DNA of 64,000 bases from assembly GCA_900553365.1 (NCBI GenBank), contig USDL01000003.1, positions 24,926-88,925 of the forward strand. Reading direction: 5' to 3'. How positions within the stretch are numbered: the first letter of the stretch is position 1; the number at the start of each line of letters is the position of its first letter. Under the pieces are notes generated by a model, which made no database searches, was not told the DNA's origin, and worked only from the letters and a program-made list of their open reading frames with translations. Shown here piece after piece: positions 8,377 through 17,327 of the stretch. This stretch comes from an uncultured Clostridium sp. (GTDB lineage Bacteria > Bacillota > Clostridia > TANB77 > CAG-508). The position numbers were made by a program, and so were the translations under genes.

Positions 8377-9030
8377 TTATAATTTTCTAAATACACCAGC
8401 AACTTTGCCTAGAATTTTGCAGTCTGGAACTATTATTGGATCCATTGTATGATTTTCTGGTTGTAAACGTATGTGGTCTTTTTCTTTATAGAATGTTTTT
8501 ACTGTTGCTTCATCTCCTATTAATGCAACAACTATTTCTCCATTCATTGCTATATCTTGTTTTTTAACTAGTATATAATCTCCATCTAATATTCCTGCTT
8601 CTATCATACTTTCGCCTCTTACTGTAAGCATAAAGCTTTCGCTATTACCTATAAAATCTATTGGAATTGGGAATGTATCTGTTATGTTTTCTACTGCTAA
8701 AATTGGTGCTCCTGCTGTTATTTTTCCTATAACTGGAACATCTACAAGTTCTTTTCCACTATATGCTGGTTTTTCTTCGAATTTTTCTTGTCCTTCTAAT
8801 CCACCTTTTAATAGTTTTAGTGTTCTTCCTTTTTGGTCTTCTTTTTTAATATATCCTTTTTTCTGTAATCCTGTTATATATGTATGTACTGTAGCTGTTG
8901 AACTTAACCCTACTGCTTTTCCTATTTCCCTAACTGATGGTGGGTATCCATTTTCTTTGATAGACTTTTCTATGTATTTTAATATTGCTTTTTCTCTTTT
9001 ATTTAATTCATTTGGATCTTTTCTTCTCAT
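8377..9030 (-). CDS. lexA: LexA repressor
   Basis: About 217 residues. The winged-helix DNA-binding domain (about 1-70: PPSVREIGKAVGLSSTATVH) is followed by an S24 peptidase domain. The Ala-Gly self-cleavage site lies in GKITAGAPIL, the catalytic Ser in GESM and the Lys in EATVKTFYK. LexA represses SOS genes and cleaves itself when RecA is activated. The ATG at 9030 is preferred to a TTG two codons upstream because the GGGAG ribosome binding site is then nine bases away. Confidence 0.97.
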   Translation of the reverse strand: MRRKDPNELNKREKAILKYIEKSIKENGYPPSVREIGKAVGLSSTATVHTYITGLQKKGYIKKEDQKGRTLKLLKGGLEGQEKFEEKPAYSGKELVDVPVIGKITAGAPILAVENITDTFPIPIDFIGNSESFMLTVRGESMIEAGILDGDYILVKKQDIAMNGEIVVALIGDEATVKTFYKEKDHIRLQPENHTMDPIIVPDCKILGKVAGVFRKL

Positions 9031-9090
9031 CTGCAATCACTCCCTTTAAAAATATTTGCAAATATATTATCATAAATTTAAAAATTTGTC

Positions 9091-9102
9091 AAACAAAAGT
9101 TT
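9091..9102. promoter_or_regulatory. possible LexA box upstream of lexA
   Basis: AAACAAAAGTTT is a perfect palindrome with the AAC-N4-GTT spacing of the Gram-positive SOS box, about 60 bases before the lexA start. It differs from the usual GAAC-N4-GTTC at the outer positions, so this is a weak assignment. Confidence 0.35.
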
Positions 9103-9158
9103 TAATTTTTATTGTTTTTTTGTAAATTTTTTTATCTTACTATTTTTTTGTTTTTGGG

Positions 9159-9186
9159 TTGTTTTTTTTATTATTTTTGATATAAT
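9159..9186 (+). promoter_or_regulatory. sigma-A-type promoter of the EEP nuclease gene
   Basis: TTGTTT (9159-9164), a 16-base spacer and TATAAT (9181-9186) lie 24 bases before the start codon. Confidence 0.6.
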
Positions 9187-9209
9187 GAATAGTAGAAAGT
9201 GGAGGTTTT

Positions 9210-9945
9210 ATGATATTAAAAGCAATTTCCTTTAATATGTGCCATCGGTGAAGGGCTTGATGGTAGAATTGATGTACGTAGACAGGCAATGTTACTAAAA
9301 AAGTATAAGCCTGATATTATTTTTCTACAAGAAATTGATGTATATACTAAGCGTGCATATAATAAAAATCAAATCTATACTTTTAGTAAATATACTGGTT
9401 TACCTTACAGAGCTATGGGAACTAATATTAAATACAAAAACGGGTTTTATGGTGATGGACTTTTATCTCGTTTTCCTATTGAATATTCTGCAAATTATTT
9501 GTCTCCAACCACCTCTCCTGAACATGAGCAACGTGGATTTTTATGTATTAAAGTTGGTGTTGGAACTATTAAGCTTAATTTGTTTTCCCTACATCTTTCC
9601 GTTTTTGAAGAAGAACGTGTTTTGTCTAGCAAAGCTCTATTGCGTATAACTTCTAATATAAATAAGTCTGAAGGCATTATTATTGCAGGAGATTTTAATG
9701 TTGGTGTTAAAAAAATTGGAACACATAGATATACTTATGAGCAAAAGGATTCTTTTGAGGAATATGAAATTTTAAAGAAAAAGTTTCATCATTTAGAAAA
9801 TACTGAATCAACTTGGTTTTCTAAAGATGGAGTTGGCTGTATTGATTCTTGCTTTTATTCTAATAATTTAAAGCTTACTAAATTTGAAACGATTCCTACT
9901 CAAGTTTCTGACCATTATCCTATTTATATGGAGTTTGTAATTTGA
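9210..9945 (+). CDS. endonuclease/exonuclease/phosphatase family protein, with CGG +1 site
   Basis: The start at 9210 has GGAGG upstream. Reading gives ISFNMCH, then in-frame CGG (9246-9248) followed at once by TGA. If the C at 9246 is skipped, the protein continues GEGLDGRIDVRRQA and LQEID to the stop at 9945, 244 residues in all. FNxxHGEGLDG is a common start of this metal-dependent phosphoesterase family. The C-terminal motifs GDFNV and SDHYPI are intact. A promoter and terminator frame the gene and nothing else is damaged, so a recoded gene is more likely than a pseudogene. The substrate is unknown. Confidence 0.85.
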
Positions 9946-9980
9946 ATAACGTTTTTGGGGATAGCCCCAAAAACGTTATT
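9945..9980. terminator. bidirectional terminator
   Basis: A 16-bp perfect stem (AATAACGTTTTTGGGG and its complement) with an ATAG loop lies between the convergent EEP gene and smc, followed by T-runs. Confidence 0.93.
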
Positions 9981-12900
9981 TTTTCTCTAATTTCATTGAA
10001 AGTAATTTACTTATTCCGCTTTCCTCCATTGTTATTCCATATACAGTATCTGCTGCTTCCATTGTTCCTTTTCTATGTGTTATTACTAAAAATTGTGTTT
10101 CTCCTGTAAATTTTTTCAAATAATCTGCAAACTTGTATACATTTACATCATCTAGTGCAGCTTCTATTTCATCTAATACACAGAATGGTGCTGGATTTAT
10201 TCTTAATATTGAAAATAGCAATGCTATTGCAGTAAATGCTCTTTCCCCACCTGATAGTAGCATCATGTTTTGAAGTTTTTTTCCTGGTGGTTGTACTTCT
10301 ATTTCTATTCCACAATTTAATATATCTGTTTCATCTGTTAATTTTAGTTCTGCCTTGCCTCCTCCAAATAGTTCTTTAAATACCTCTCCAAAGTTTTTGT
10401 TTATTATATTGAATTGCTTTTCAAATTGTTCTTTCATTATTTTTGTCATATCTTGTATTACTTTTTTCAATTTACTACTAGCATTTTCTAAATCTAGGCG
10501 TTGCTCGCACATATAGTCATATCTTTCTTTTGTTTGTTTGTATTCTTCAATAGAATCTATATTTATGCTTCCTAAATTTTTGATTTCATCTCTTAAATGT
10601 TTTACTTCCTTTGTTGTTTCTGCAACATTATTTGGCTTTTTAAATTCTCCTGCTGTGTTTGGAGTTATTTCATAGTCTTCCCACATTTTATTTATTATTT
10701 GTTCAAGTTCAACATCTAATTTTGATTTTTTCACTTCAAGTTTATTTGCCTGATTTTTAATTTCTTCAATTATCTTATATTTTTCCTCAATTTCAGTTTC
10801 TACTTTGGTTATTGCCATGTTTTTGTTTGATTTTTCTTGTTTTAATTTCTGGGCAGTTTCAGAGCTTGTACTAACCTCTATTTTTATTTGTTCAATATTT
10901 TGTTTTAGCTCCTCTATTGTTTTAGTTAATTCTTCGTTTTCAACTTTTAGATTTTTGCTTTGCTGCTTTTTATTTTCAATTTTGCTCATATTTGTTTGCA
11001 ATTCATTTTCAATTCTTGATAAGATTTCCTCTAATGAGTTGCTGCTTTCATCAAATGAGCTTACTGATATTTTTAAATTTGTTATATCAAAATTTAAGTC
11101 ATCTATATATTTTTGATTTTCCTTGTTTTTCTCTGCAAAATTTTGAATTGCAGTATTTAAAATTGTAATTTCTTGTTCTAATTCTAGATTTTTTTGCTCT
11201 ATTACTGCTTTTTCTTCTTTGTTTTTATCTATTGATTCTACTATTTCATTAGTTTCTGTTTTTAGCTTATCAAGCTTTGTTTCTAAGCTTGAAATTGTTT
11301 CTTCTATTGACTCTAATCTTTGTTCTTCTGTTGCATATTCAATTTCGGTTTCTCTTGAAGATGCTTCTATACTTGTTATTTCTTCTAATAAACTTTCTAT
11401 TGAATTTTCATAATCTTCTTTTTCTTTGGTTATTTTTTCTATTTCTTTTTGTATCTTTTCTATTTCTTTTTCTAATTGTTTTATTTGTGCTGTTCTTCCT
11501 ATAATGCTGTTTGTTTTTTGTGTTGTTGAACCACCTGAAATTGCTCCACTTGGATTTATTATATCTCCCTTTAATGTAACTATTCTAAAGCTATATTTGT
11601 TCTGCTTTGCTATTACTATTGCTGTATCCATATCATTTACTATTACTGTTTTTCCAAGTAAATTTGAGATAATTTCTTCATATTTTTTATCTGTTTTTAT
11701 TAATTTTGAGGCTACTCCAATTACTCCTTGTGTTCCATTTGTTATAAGTTTATCAAGATTTTTTCCTTTTACTGAGGTTATTGGTAAAAATGATGCTCTT
11801 CCTAAATTATTTTTTCTTAAATATTCTATTAATTTTTTTGCATCTTCTTCCGTCTCTGTTACTATGTTTTGAAGTGTTTGCCCAAGTACAGTTTCAACTG
11901 CTAATTGATATTCTTCTGGAACAGTTATTAAGCTTGCTAAAACTCCTCTTACCCCTTTATTTAAGTTGCTATCTACCTCACATTGTGTAAGTACTGATTT
12001 TACTGCTCTTGAATAACCTTCCTTTTCCTTTTCCATTTCTTGCAAGAATTTTTGCTTAGAATCTTTTATTCTATATTCTTGTGTTAAATTGTTTATTTTA
12101 TTATCAAATTCAGTTATTTTTGCATTTGCTTCTTCACGTTTTACTTTAATATCTTCTAATCTTTTTTGGCACTCATTTCTTTTACTTTCTTTTTCGTTAA
12201 AGGTTTTTAACAAATCAGATTTTAACATTCTTTTTTCATCTAATTTAGATATTGTTTCTTGAATTTCATTTTTAACTGTTTTTGAGCGTTTGTTTAAGTT
12301 TTCATTGTTTATTTCAAGAGTATTTATTGCTTCTCTATTTTCATATTTTGCTTCTGTATTTTTTTCTACTTGTTTTTTCTTTTCTTCTATTTCAACTTCT
12401 TCTTTAGATAGCTTACTTGTAAGTTCTTGTAGTTTATTCTCTTTTTCTTCTAATTCTAATACAAATTTTTCTCTATTTGCCAATAAGTTATCTTTTTTAT
12501 TAATTCTATTTTCTTTTTCCTCTAAAATTTCAGCATTACGTTTTTTTAGTTCTTCAATTTCTTTTAAATATGTATCGCTATTTTGATTGTTGTTTTCAAT
12601 TTTTGTTTTTTGAACATTTATATCAGAGTTAATTTGCTCAATTTTCTTTTCACTTTCAAAGCCTAAATTTTGAGTTTCTTCTATTTTTGATATAATTTCT
12701 TCTAACTCAGTTTTTAAATTTTCCTTTAAGTTTTGCAGTACAGAAAGTCTGCTTTCTTCATCTTCTTTTTGTGAATTTATTATATCTATATCTTTTACTA
12801 ACTCTTCTATTTTTACCTTATATGTATCTATATTATATATGAATAAGCCTATTTCTATAGATTTTAGTTCTTCTCTTAAGCTTAAATATTTTTTAGCTTT

Positions 12901-13530
12901 TTCTGCTTGATTTTTAAGTGGTCCAATATTTGCTTCTATTTCTGCTAATATGTCGTTTATTCTTAGAAGATTCAATTTTGTTTGTTCCAACTTTTTCTCT
13001 GATTCTGTTTTTCTTGCCCTATACTTTACAATTCCTGCTGCCTCTTCAAATATATTACGTCTATCTTCAGATTTGTTGCTTAAAATATCATCTATTTTAC
13101 CTTGACCTATTATTGAATATCCATCTTTTCCTATTCCAGTATCCATAAATAGTTCTTGAATATCTTTTAACCTACAAGGTGCTTTATTTATAAAATATCC
13201 ACTTTCACCATTTCTAAAAATTCTTCTAGTTACAACTACCTCTGCAAACTCTATTGGAAGCTTACCATCAGTATTATCAATAACTATTGAAGCTTCTGCA
13301 AATCCTAAAGATTTTCTATTTTGAGTTCCTGCAAAAATAATATCCTCAGACTTATTTCCTCTCAAGGACTTCATACTTTGTTCACCTAAAACCCACCTAA
13401 TACTATCTGATATATTACTTTTACCAGAACCATTAGGTCCTATAACGGTTGTAATACCTGGCATAAATTCTAATACTGTTTTATCCGCAAATGATTTGAA
13501 TCCCTGTAATTCTAATCTTTTTAAAAACAT
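9976..13530 (-). CDS. smc: chromosome partition protein SMC
   Basis: 1184 residues, the standard bacterial SMC length. The N-terminal head has Walker A GPNGSGKSN (about 32-40). Two long coiled coils flank a hinge near 500-680 (GVRGVLASLI to GAISGGS). The C-terminal head carries the signature LLSGGERAFTAIALLFS and Walker B FCVLDEIEAALDD. SMC with ScpA and ScpB loops and segregates chromosomes. It has its own promoter and is not next to rnc or ftsY as in many Bacillota. Confidence 0.98.
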   Translation of the reverse strand: MFLKRLELQGFKSFADKTVLEFMPGITTVIGPNGSGKSNISDSIRWVLGEQSMKSLRGNKSEDIIFAGTQNRKSLGFAEASIVIDNTDGKLPIEFAEVVVTRRIFRNGESGYFINKAPCRLKDIQELFMDTGIGKDGYSIIGQGKIDDILSNKSEDRRNIFEEAAGIVKYRARKTESEKKLEQTKLNLLRINDILAEIEANIGPLKNQAEKAKKYLSLREELKSIEIGLFIYNIDTYKVKIEELVKDIDIINSQKEDEESRLSVLQNLKENLKTELEEIISKIEETQNLGFESEKKIEQINSDINVQKTKIENNNQNSDTYLKEIEELKKRNAEILEEKENRINKKDNLLANREKFVLELEEKENKLQELTSKLSKEEVEIEEKKKQVEKNTEAKYENREAINTLEINNENLNKRSKTVKNEIQETISKLDEKRMLKSDLLKTFNEKESKRNECQKRLEDIKVKREEANAKITEFDNKINNLTQEYRIKDSKQKFLQEMEKEKEGYSRAVKSVLTQCEVDSNLNKGVRGVLASLITVPEEYQLAVETVLGQTLQNIVTETEEDAKKLIEYLRKNNLGRASFLPITSVKGKNLDKLITNGTQGVIGVASKLIKTDKKYEEIISNLLGKTVIVNDMDTAIVIAKQNKYSFRIVTLKGDIINPSGAISGGSTTQKTNSIIGRTAQIKQLEKEIEKIQKEIEKITKEKEDYENSIESLLEEITSIEASSRETEIEYATEEQRLESIEETISSLETKLDKLKTETNEIVESIDKNKEEKAVIEQKNLELEQEITILNTAIQNFAEKNKENQKYIDDLNFDITNLKISVSSFDESSNSLEEILSRIENELQTNMSKIENKKQQSKNLKVENEELTKTIEELKQNIEQIKIEVSTSSETAQKLKQEKSNKNMAITKVETEIEEKYKIIEEIKNQANKLEVKKSKLDVELEQIINKMWEDYEITPNTAGEFKKPNNVAETTKEVKHLRDEIKNLGSINIDSIEEYKQTKERYDYMCEQRLDLENASSKLKKVIQDMTKIMKEQFEKQFNIINKNFGEVFKELFGGGKAELKLTDETDILNCGIEIEVQPPGKKLQNMMLLSGGERAFTAIALLFSILRINPAPFCVLDEIEAALDDVNVYKFADYLKKFTGETQFLVITHRKGTMEAADTVYGITMEESGISKLLSMKLEKK

Positions 13531-13562
13531 AAAATTCCCCTTTTTTTTGATTCGATTTTTAT

Positions 13563-13591
13563 ATAATATATCAAAAGTTGAAAATAGTCAA
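13563..13591 (-). promoter_or_regulatory. smc promoter
   Basis: On the minus strand TTGACT (13591-13586), a 17-base spacer and TATTAT (13568-13563) lie about 33 bases before the smc start. The rest of the 285-bp gap upstream holds only a terminator. Confidence 0.75.
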
Positions 13592-13760
13592 GGAAAAAAT
13601 ATATTCTACATTGTTTTTCGTAAAAGCTTCCTTTACTACCTTTACCTTATTATTTTTATATGCAATTTAAAAAAATTCACTCATTTCTTGGTTACACTTC
13701 ATCTTATTTATCTCTGTATTTATTATGTATGGTTTTTGTCATTTTTGCAAAATAATAAAT

Positions 13761-13793
13761 AATCAACAAAATGTTTTTTCCATTTTGTTGATT
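13761..13793 (-). terminator. terminator of the BspA-pilin gene
   Basis: AATCAACAAAATG pairs perfectly with CATTTTGTTGATT, 20 bases after the stop codon of the BspA-like gene. Confidence 0.8.
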
Positions 13794-13815
13794 ATTTTTA
13801 CTATCGAATACACTT

Positions 13816-15069
13816 CTAGTCTATTTGACTTCCCTTTTGCACTTTATCTCCTGATTGTGTTGCTATTACATTATCTATAATTCCTGTTGCACTTGATGTG
13901 TAATTAACTATTAGTGGATTATTGCTGTTTTGTGCTGTTCCATTGAATGTTCCTTTATATGTTGTGATTTTTGTTGAGTCAAAGGTTAGTGCTATAGTTC
14001 CTTCCAAAACTTCACATGAGTTGAACATGTATTGAATATTAGTAACATTTTTCATGTTCCATCCATCAATATTTAGAGTTTTCAGACTTCTACAGCCATT
14101 AAACAATTGTAGCATATTTTCTACATTGCTAACATCCCATTTATGTAAGTCAAGTGTTTCTAGTTTTTTACAATGTCTAAACATTCTTTCCATTGTAGTT
14201 ACATTACTTACATCTAAATTCTCTATTCCTATTATTCGTTTTAAATTCATAACATTGGGAATTGTTGCATCATCCCCAGAACCAAAAGCCCAAGTCATAT
14301 TTTGCATACTACTTGTATCCCAATTACTTATATCTAGTGTTTCAAGATTTGCACATCCATAAAAAATGCTTTGCATGTCGATTACTTTTGATGTATTAAA
14401 ATTCCTCAAATCTAGTTGTTTAAGATTACTACAATTTGAAAACATCCATCCCATATCTGTTACATTTTCTGTATTAAAATATGAAAAGTTAATTGTTTTC
14501 AAATTATTGCAATCATAAAACATTCCTTTCATGTTTGTCATGTTACATATATTTAAATTTTTAATTCCTTCAATTGTACTTATATTAGTTAAATTCTTAA
14601 ATAAATAATTACCACCCTTTGGTGCTACTTTATCTTCTATTATTACCGAGGTAATTTTTTGTGCAAATTCATCATCATTAATCCATGGCATTAATGTTGC
14701 TGCTTCTGAAAGTTTTAAATTAGATATATCTGAAATATCTACAGTTTTTTGTACTAAACTTGCTCCATTTCTTGTTTCTAAAATATGTGTACTATCTGCA
14801 TAAAATACAAGTGCACCATCAGAATATAATGCTGCATATAAAGGTGTGGGGTCCATTCTATTATTAACAAGATCATCAATTAATTTGTCTAATTCATTTA
14901 TTGTTTCATTTTCCTTTTGTGTTTCCTCATTCCAAGCTTTTACTGCTTTGTCAGCTGTTCTAATTATATCCGAATTAATTACTACATTAACACTAACACC
15001 TACCAATATAAGCATAATGATTATGGTAATAATTAGTGCAATTAATGTTATTCCATTTTGTTTTCTCAT
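13816..15069 (-). CDS. pilin-like surface protein with BspA/DUF285 repeats
   Basis: 417 residues. The N-terminus MRKQNGITLIALIITIIIM is a type III prepilin signal, with cleavage expected after Gly6. Position 5 of the mature protein is Ala instead of the usual Glu. After a linker, residues about 160-390 hold at least six BspA-type leucine-rich repeats of about 24 residues with the pattern NMxxMFxxCxxLxxLDxSxxxT (DUF285). Such repeats are surface adhesion modules. The same GITL-ALIITI start occurs in the pilA of this window, so the protein is probably processed and displayed by the type IV pilus machinery encoded at 27.5-36 kb. Confidence 0.87.
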   Translation of the reverse strand: MRKQNGITLIALIITIIIMLILVGVSVNVVINSDIIRTADKAVKAWNEETQKENETINELDKLIDDLVNNRMDPTPLYAALYSDGALVFYADSTHILETRNGASLVQKTVDISDISNLKLSEAATLMPWINDDEFAQKITSVIIEDKVAPKGGNYLFKNLTNISTIEGIKNLNICNMTNMKGMFYDCNNLKTINFSYFNTENVTDMGWMFSNCSNLKQLDLRNFNTSKVIDMQSIFYGCANLETLDISNWDTSSMQNMTWAFGSGDDATIPNVMNLKRIIGIENLDVSNVTTMERMFRHCKKLETLDLHKWDVSNVENMLQLFNGCRSLKTLNIDGWNMKNVTNIQYMFNSCEVLEGTIALTFDSTKITTYKGTFNGTAQNSNNPLIVNYTSSATGIIDNVIATQSGDKVQKGSQID

Positions 15070-15117
15070 ACATAATTCCTCCTCTGTTCTCTTTCTCTTC
15101 CTAACTTTTATATCTTT

Positions 15118-15146
15118 ATTCTATAAAAAAAAATTACAAATTGCAA
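15118..15146 (-). promoter_or_regulatory. promoter of the BspA-pilin gene
   Basis: TTGCAA (15146-15141), a 17-base spacer and TAGAAT (15123-15118) on the minus strand lie about 50 bases before the start codon. The -35 box forms one arm of the inverted repeat described next. Confidence 0.5.
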
Positions 15147-15165
15147 CTGTTTTTGCAATTTGTAA
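15125..15165 (-). repeat. 13-bp perfect inverted repeat with U-run
   Basis: TTACAAATTGCAA (15134-15146) and TTGCAATTTGTAA (15153-15165) are separated by six bases. On the minus strand nine T follow, so it also has the shape of an intrinsic terminator. It overlaps the predicted promoter, so it may be an operator or the end of an unseen short RNA. Confidence 0.6.
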
Positions 15166-15180
15166 CATAATTGTAACATT
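15160..15180. promoter_or_regulatory. TTGTAACATAA direct repeat, shared with the pilus promoter
   Basis: TTGTAACATAA-TTGTAACATT consists of two copies of TTGTAACAT with an 11-base period. A close copy lies at 36097-36117, in the same position relative to the -35 box of the type IV pilus operon. Direct repeats of 10-11 bp are typical of response regulator sites. Confidence 0.5.
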
Positions 15181-15335
15181 ACTCACATATAAATATTACA
15201 ATTCAAGCAATTTTTAAGCATACTTTTCTATCCTTCTGGTTACAATATTTTTACTGCTAGTAAATATTTACATTGTTGTTTCTGTTTATTTTTACCCCAA
15301 AATGCTATTATTCAAACAAAAAAGGAGGAATATAT

Positions 15336-15659
15336 ATGGCACTTAATTATAGTATTATTGGTATGAGATTAAAACAAGCTAGAATTGACAAAAAATTAAC
15401 ACAAGAGAAATTAGCAGAAGAATTAGATGTTTCTGTTGCTTATGTTAGCAGAGTTGAACGTGGTTCTACAGAAATTGGTTTAAAAAGATTAGATGAGATA
15501 TGTGATTTATTGGATGTTTCTTTAACTTACGCCTTAGATGGAGCTTCTACAAGGGATAGCTCTTACTTGAATACAGCTTTTAGTGATTTGTTCAAAAATT
15601 GTCCAACAGAAAAAATAGATTTAATTTATAAAGTATCACAGGTTATTGCTGAAAATTAA
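15336..15659 (+). CDS. XRE-family transcriptional regulator
   Basis: 107 residues. The HTH (about 8-62) contains LTQEKLAEELDVSVAYVSRVERG, a textbook XRE helix-turn-helix. The C-terminal 40 residues are helical. The ATG at 15336 has AAAGGAGG seven bases upstream. It is divergent from the BspA-pilin gene and may regulate it. Confidence 0.88.
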   Translation: MALNYSIIGMRLKQARIDKKLTQEKLAEELDVSVAYVSRVERGSTEIGLKRLDEICDLLDVSLTYALDGASTRDSSYLNTAFSDLFKNCPTEKIDLIYKVSQVIAEN

Positions 15660-15785
15660 ACAACGATTAATTTATAAATAATAATTAGCTAAACCTTACA
15701 TATAGTTCATTTTTATGTAAATTTTAGCATATTTCTCTTCCATTTTTATACACTTTATAGTATAATGTTTATGGAGGAGATTTTT

Positions 15786-16220
15786 ATGTGGTATTTATGG
15801 TTAATTGCTGCTGGAATTTTTTTCATAATCGAAATAGCAACCGTTGGCTTTTTAATTTTCTGGCTTGGTATTGGTGCTCTTTTTGCTATGGTAGCAAGCT
15901 TTTTTACAGATAATTTATTAATCCAAACCACAGTATTTGTAATTTCTTCAAGCGTTCTTATTCCTCTTACAAAACCTATTGTTAATAAGTATTTTGATGA
16001 TGGCAAAACTATTGCAACAAATGCTTATAGTCTTATTGGAAAAGTTGGTATTGTTACAACCGAAATTAACACACTTAATTCAACAGGTCAAGTAAAAGTT
16101 AATGGGGAAATCTGGTCCGCTAAAGCTAATGAAGATATTAAACAAGGTACAGAAGTTGAAATTTTAAAAATTGATGGTGTTAAACTTATTGTTAAACCAA
16201 AAACACCTATTTTAAATTAG
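15786..16220 (+). CDS. NfeD family membrane protein
   Basis: About 144 residues: two or three membrane spans (about 3-70), then a soluble OB-fold domain (about 85-144) with GKVGIVTTEIN and GQVKVNGEIWSAKA, typical of NfeD. The start at 15786 follows GGAGG; TATAAT at 15761-15766 is a likely -10 box. Its partner SPFH gene follows after 35 bases, the usual NfeD-stomatin pairing. These act together in membrane microdomains. Confidence 0.92.
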   Translation: MWYLWLIAAGIFFIIEIATVGFLIFWLGIGALFAMVASFFTDNLLIQTTVFVISSSVLIPLTKPIVNKYFDDGKTIATNAYSLIGKVGIVTTEINTLNSTGQVKVNGEIWSAKANEDIKQGTEVEILKIDGVKLIVKPKTPILN

Positions 16221-16255
16221 TTGAATTTTAAAAAATTTATAGGAGGTAAATTTTT

Positions 16256-17155
16256 ATGGCAGTAGTTTTAATAATTTTATTACTAATTGTGCTAATTATA
16301 GCATTCAAATCTATTAAAATCGTAAGACAAGCTGAAGTTTACATTATTGAAAGATTAGGTAAATTTCATAAAATAGCAGATGCAGGACTTACAATAATTA
16401 TACCTTTTGTTGACCATGTTCGTAGTGTTGTAAGTTTAAAGGAACAAACAATGGATATTCCTCCACAAGGAGTTATTACAGAAGATAATGTTACAATAAC
16501 AATCGATACTGTTGTGTTTTATCAAATAACAGATCCAGCAAAAGCAGTATACGAAATTCAATCTCTAAGAAGAGGTATTGAATATTTAGCAATAACTACT
16601 ATTCGTGATATTGTTGGTAAAATGAGCTTAGACTCAACATTTAGTTCAAGAGACATGATAAATAATGAATTAAGAGTTTTACTAGATGAAGCTACTGATA
16701 AATGGGGATGTAAAGTTAACCGTGTTGAAATAAAAGATATTAATCCACCTGCTGATATTCGTGATGCAATGGAAAAACAGATGAATGCAGAAAGAAATAA
16801 AAGAGCTGCAATTTTACAAGCAGAAGGTGAAAAACAAGCTGCTATAACTCTTGCAGAAGGTCAAAAGCAAGCTGCTATCTTACAAGCAGAGGCTGATAAA
16901 GAATCTCAAATAAGAAGAGCTGCTGGTGAAGCTGAAGCTATACGTGAAGTTGCTGTTGCTAAAGCTCAAGAAATTCAAATGATATATGAATCTATCAAGA
17001 AATCAAATCCTGATGATAAATTAATTCAAATTAAATCATTAGAAGCTTTGCAAGAAATAGCAAAAGGAGATGCTAATAAAGTATTTATCCCTTTTGAAGC
17101 AACAAATGCATTATCTAGCTTAGGTGCAATTAAAGAAGTAATTAAAGACAAATAA
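16256..17155 (+). CDS. SPFH/band 7 protein (stomatin/paraslipin type)
   Basis: 299 residues. There is one N-terminal membrane anchor (about 2-20). The SPFH domain follows (ERLGKFHKIADAGL to KDINPPADI). A coiled coil has repeated AEGEKQAAI-like units (about 185-235). A short conserved end (SLEALQEIAKG, NALSSLG) completes it. The protein forms oligomeric membrane scaffolds. It is co-transcribed with NfeD, and a T-rich terminator-like region follows at about 17170-17240. Confidence 0.95.
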   Translation: MAVVLIILLLIVLIIAFKSIKIVRQAEVYIIERLGKFHKIADAGLTIIIPFVDHVRSVVSLKEQTMDIPPQGVITEDNVTITIDTVVFYQITDPAKAVYEIQSLRRGIEYLAITTIRDIVGKMSLDSTFSSRDMINNELRVLLDEATDKWGCKVNRVEIKDINPPADIRDAMEKQMNAERNKRAAILQAEGEKQAAITLAEGQKQAAILQAEADKESQIRRAAGEAEAIREVAVAKAQEIQMIYESIKKSNPDDKLIQIKSLEALQEIAKGDANKVFIPFEATNALSSLGAIKEVIKDK

Positions 17156-17263
17156 TTTGTCTGTTTAAAAAAGTAGTCAAATCTTTAGGAATTTAATAAT
17201 TTTTCTAATATTAAAGCTCCTCAAGTTTGGCTATTTTTTTATTTTTTTTGCCTTGTTTTTCAT

Positions 17264-17291
17264 TGACAAATTATTTTATTCGTTATATTAT
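17264..17291 (+). promoter_or_regulatory. promoter of the bactofilin-like gene
   Basis: A perfect TTGACA (17264-17269), a 16-base spacer and TATTAT (17286-17291) lie 37 bases before the start codon. Confidence 0.7.
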
Positions 17292-17327
17292 ATATGCATA
17301 TTATTTAATTTTTTAGGAGGTTTTTTT

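Noticed and set aside
13496..13762. Plus-strand open frame upstream of smc
   Set aside because: It overlaps the smc start and promoter on the other strand, has no ribosome binding site and looks like AT-rich chance sequence.
15183..15221. A 12-codon frame (MLKNCLNCNIYM) upstream of the BspA-pilin promoter with a weak AAGGA site
   Set aside because: Too short, no terminator or partner gene, and it lies upstream of the predicted promoter; could be chance in AT-rich DNA.
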